A stretch of 32,352 bases of DNA. Source: Rhizobium sp. Q54. GTDB lineage: Bacteria; Pseudomonadota; Alphaproteobacteria; Reyranellales; Reyranellaceae. Shown piece after piece: positions 31,664 to 32,352 of the stretch. The stretch is taken from NCBI GenBank assembly GCA_945903635.1, contig CAMDOT010000045.1:1-32352 (forward strand), in the 5' to 3' direction. Made by a program: the position numbers and the translations under genes. The notes beneath the pieces are model-generated. The model was not told where the DNA came from. It saw only the letters and a program-made list of their open reading frames with translations, and searched no databases. Positions within the stretch are counted from its first letter, which is position 1, and each line of letters begins with the position of its first letter.

Positions 31664-31822
31664 TCCGCATCATTGGGGAGAGAGCGCGGCTCCGGTCGCG
31701 CTTTTCCGCATGAGCGCGGGCGCCACAAGTCGCGCCATTCCCTGAAGACAGTCAGACCCCGGCCGACGACAGATGTTATGGTCCGGTGCCGGATGGTTGA
31801 TTTGAAGAGGGAGACGAGGCGG

Positions 31823-32352
31823 ATGGCGCGCATTGCCGTGGGTGGATTCCAGCACGAGACCAACACTTTTGCGCCCCAGCAGGCGACATGGGACGAGTTC
31901 GTGCGCGCCGATGCCTGGCCGCCGCTGCTGCGCGGGCCGGAAATGATCGCGGGCGTGGAAGGCTTCAACATCCCGATCGCGGGCGCGGTGAAGCGCCTGG
32001 CCGAACTCGGCCATGAGATCGTGCCGCTCGCCTGGGCCGCCGCGGCGCCGGCGTCCTACGTGACCGAGGACGCCTACGAGAAGATGTGGGCGCTGTTCGA
32101 CGAGGACCTGAAGAAGTTCGGGCCGTTCGATGCGGTCTATCTCGACCTGCATGGCGCCATGGTGGCGGAGAACACCGAGGACGGGGAGGGCGAGTTGCTG
32201 GCCCGTATCCGCGGCATCGTCGGCAACGATCTGCCGATCGTGGCCAGCCTCGACTATCATGCCAATCTCACGCCCGAGATGGCGCAGCTCGCCACCGCGC
32301 TGGTGGGCTATCACACCTATCCGCACATCGACATGGCGGTGACAGGCAAGCG
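31823..32352 (+). CDS. M81 family metallopeptidase (MlrC-like), 3' truncated by window end
   Basis: The first 176 residues of an MlrC/microcystinase-C-like protein. The start ARIAVGGFQHETNTFAP is the family signature, including the metal-ligand region HETN. VYLDLHGAMVAENTEDGEGE and IVASLDYHANLTPEM carry further predicted zinc-binding residues (DLHGAM, DYHAN), and GYHTYPHIDM follows. No stop occurs before the window edge. In other bacteria the family sits beside peptide or sugar transporters, and the natural substrates are mostly unknown. An AGGCGG-type ribosome site precedes the ATG. The gap from the dioxygenase (31664-31822) holds no gene. Confidence 0.93.
   Translation, partial: MARIAVGGFQHETNTFAPQQATWDEFVRADAWPPLLRGPEMIAGVEGFNIPIAGAVKRLAELGHEIVPLAWAAAAPASYVTEDAYEKMWALFDEDLKKFGPFDAVYLDLHGAMVAENTEDGEGELLARIRGIVGNDLPIVASLDYHANLTPEMAQLATALVGYHTYPHIDMAVTGK

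Noticed and set aside
1..32352. CRISPR arrays, insertion sequences, prophage modules or toxin-antitoxin pairs
   Set aside because: No short regularly spaced direct repeats, transposase, integrase or phage structural genes were seen on either strand. The only tandem repeats are inside the RTX-like gene.

Overview
The window is GC-rich, gene-dense chromosomal DNA from an alphaproteobacterium. The best taxonomic clue is an NDUFS4-type accessory subunit of respiratory complex I (15143-15445), a family restricted to Alphaproteobacteria and mitochondria. Short SD-led genes, many ATGA/GTGA overlaps and a dispersed CATCCCGAGC-type inverted repeat agree with this. I cannot name the genus; a soil or rhizosphere lineage such as Reyranella or Bradyrhizobium relatives would fit. 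I see no insertion sequence, prophage or CRISPR array. The window cuts a gene at each end (eda on the left, an M81 peptidase on the right).

Left region (1-8.9 kb): sugar-acid catabolism (KDPG aldolase fragment, PfkB-type KDG kinase, and a divergent IlvD/Edd sugar-acid dehydratase) is mixed with a YVTN beta-propeller protein and a membrane sterol-desaturase-like hydroxylase. Next come a PrcB-like exported protein divergent from a Rieske oxygenase, a DECR1-like 2,4-dienoyl-CoA reductase and a double cold-shock-domain protein.

Middle region (8.9-19.6 kb): a TPP-riboswitch-controlled thiamine-precursor ABC transporter (thiZ-thiX-thiY order, minus strand) is followed by many small conserved genes: DUF192, DUF4166 with a DCC-family protein, an O-methyltransferase, an NTF2-like protein, DUF2237, tRNA-Pro(TGG), the NDUFS4-like gene, tRNA-Arg(TCT), a decayed gene running antisense into that tRNA, a LysE exporter with a divergent TetR, GNAT and HAD proteins, and a small HTH protein.

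Right region (19.6-32.35 kb): a tight biotin-independent malonate decarboxylase operon (mdcA-C-D-E-G-B, minus strand) lies downstream of an AraC-type regulator. No mdcH or malonate transporter is visible. Divergent from the regulator is a 1087-residue RTX-like protein built from two different long repeat families. It is followed by a DHCW cupin, a beta-hydroxyacid dehydrogenase, a TfdA-like 2-oxoglutarate dioxygenase and the start of an M81 (MlrC) peptidase.

The clearest systems are the thiamine-precursor uptake operon, the malonate decarboxylase operon and the probable semi-phosphorylative Entner-Doudoroff set. The least explained items are the second repeat family of the RTX-like protein, the perfect inverted repeats at 6121-6138 and 13819-13890, and the gene remnant beside tRNA-Arg.
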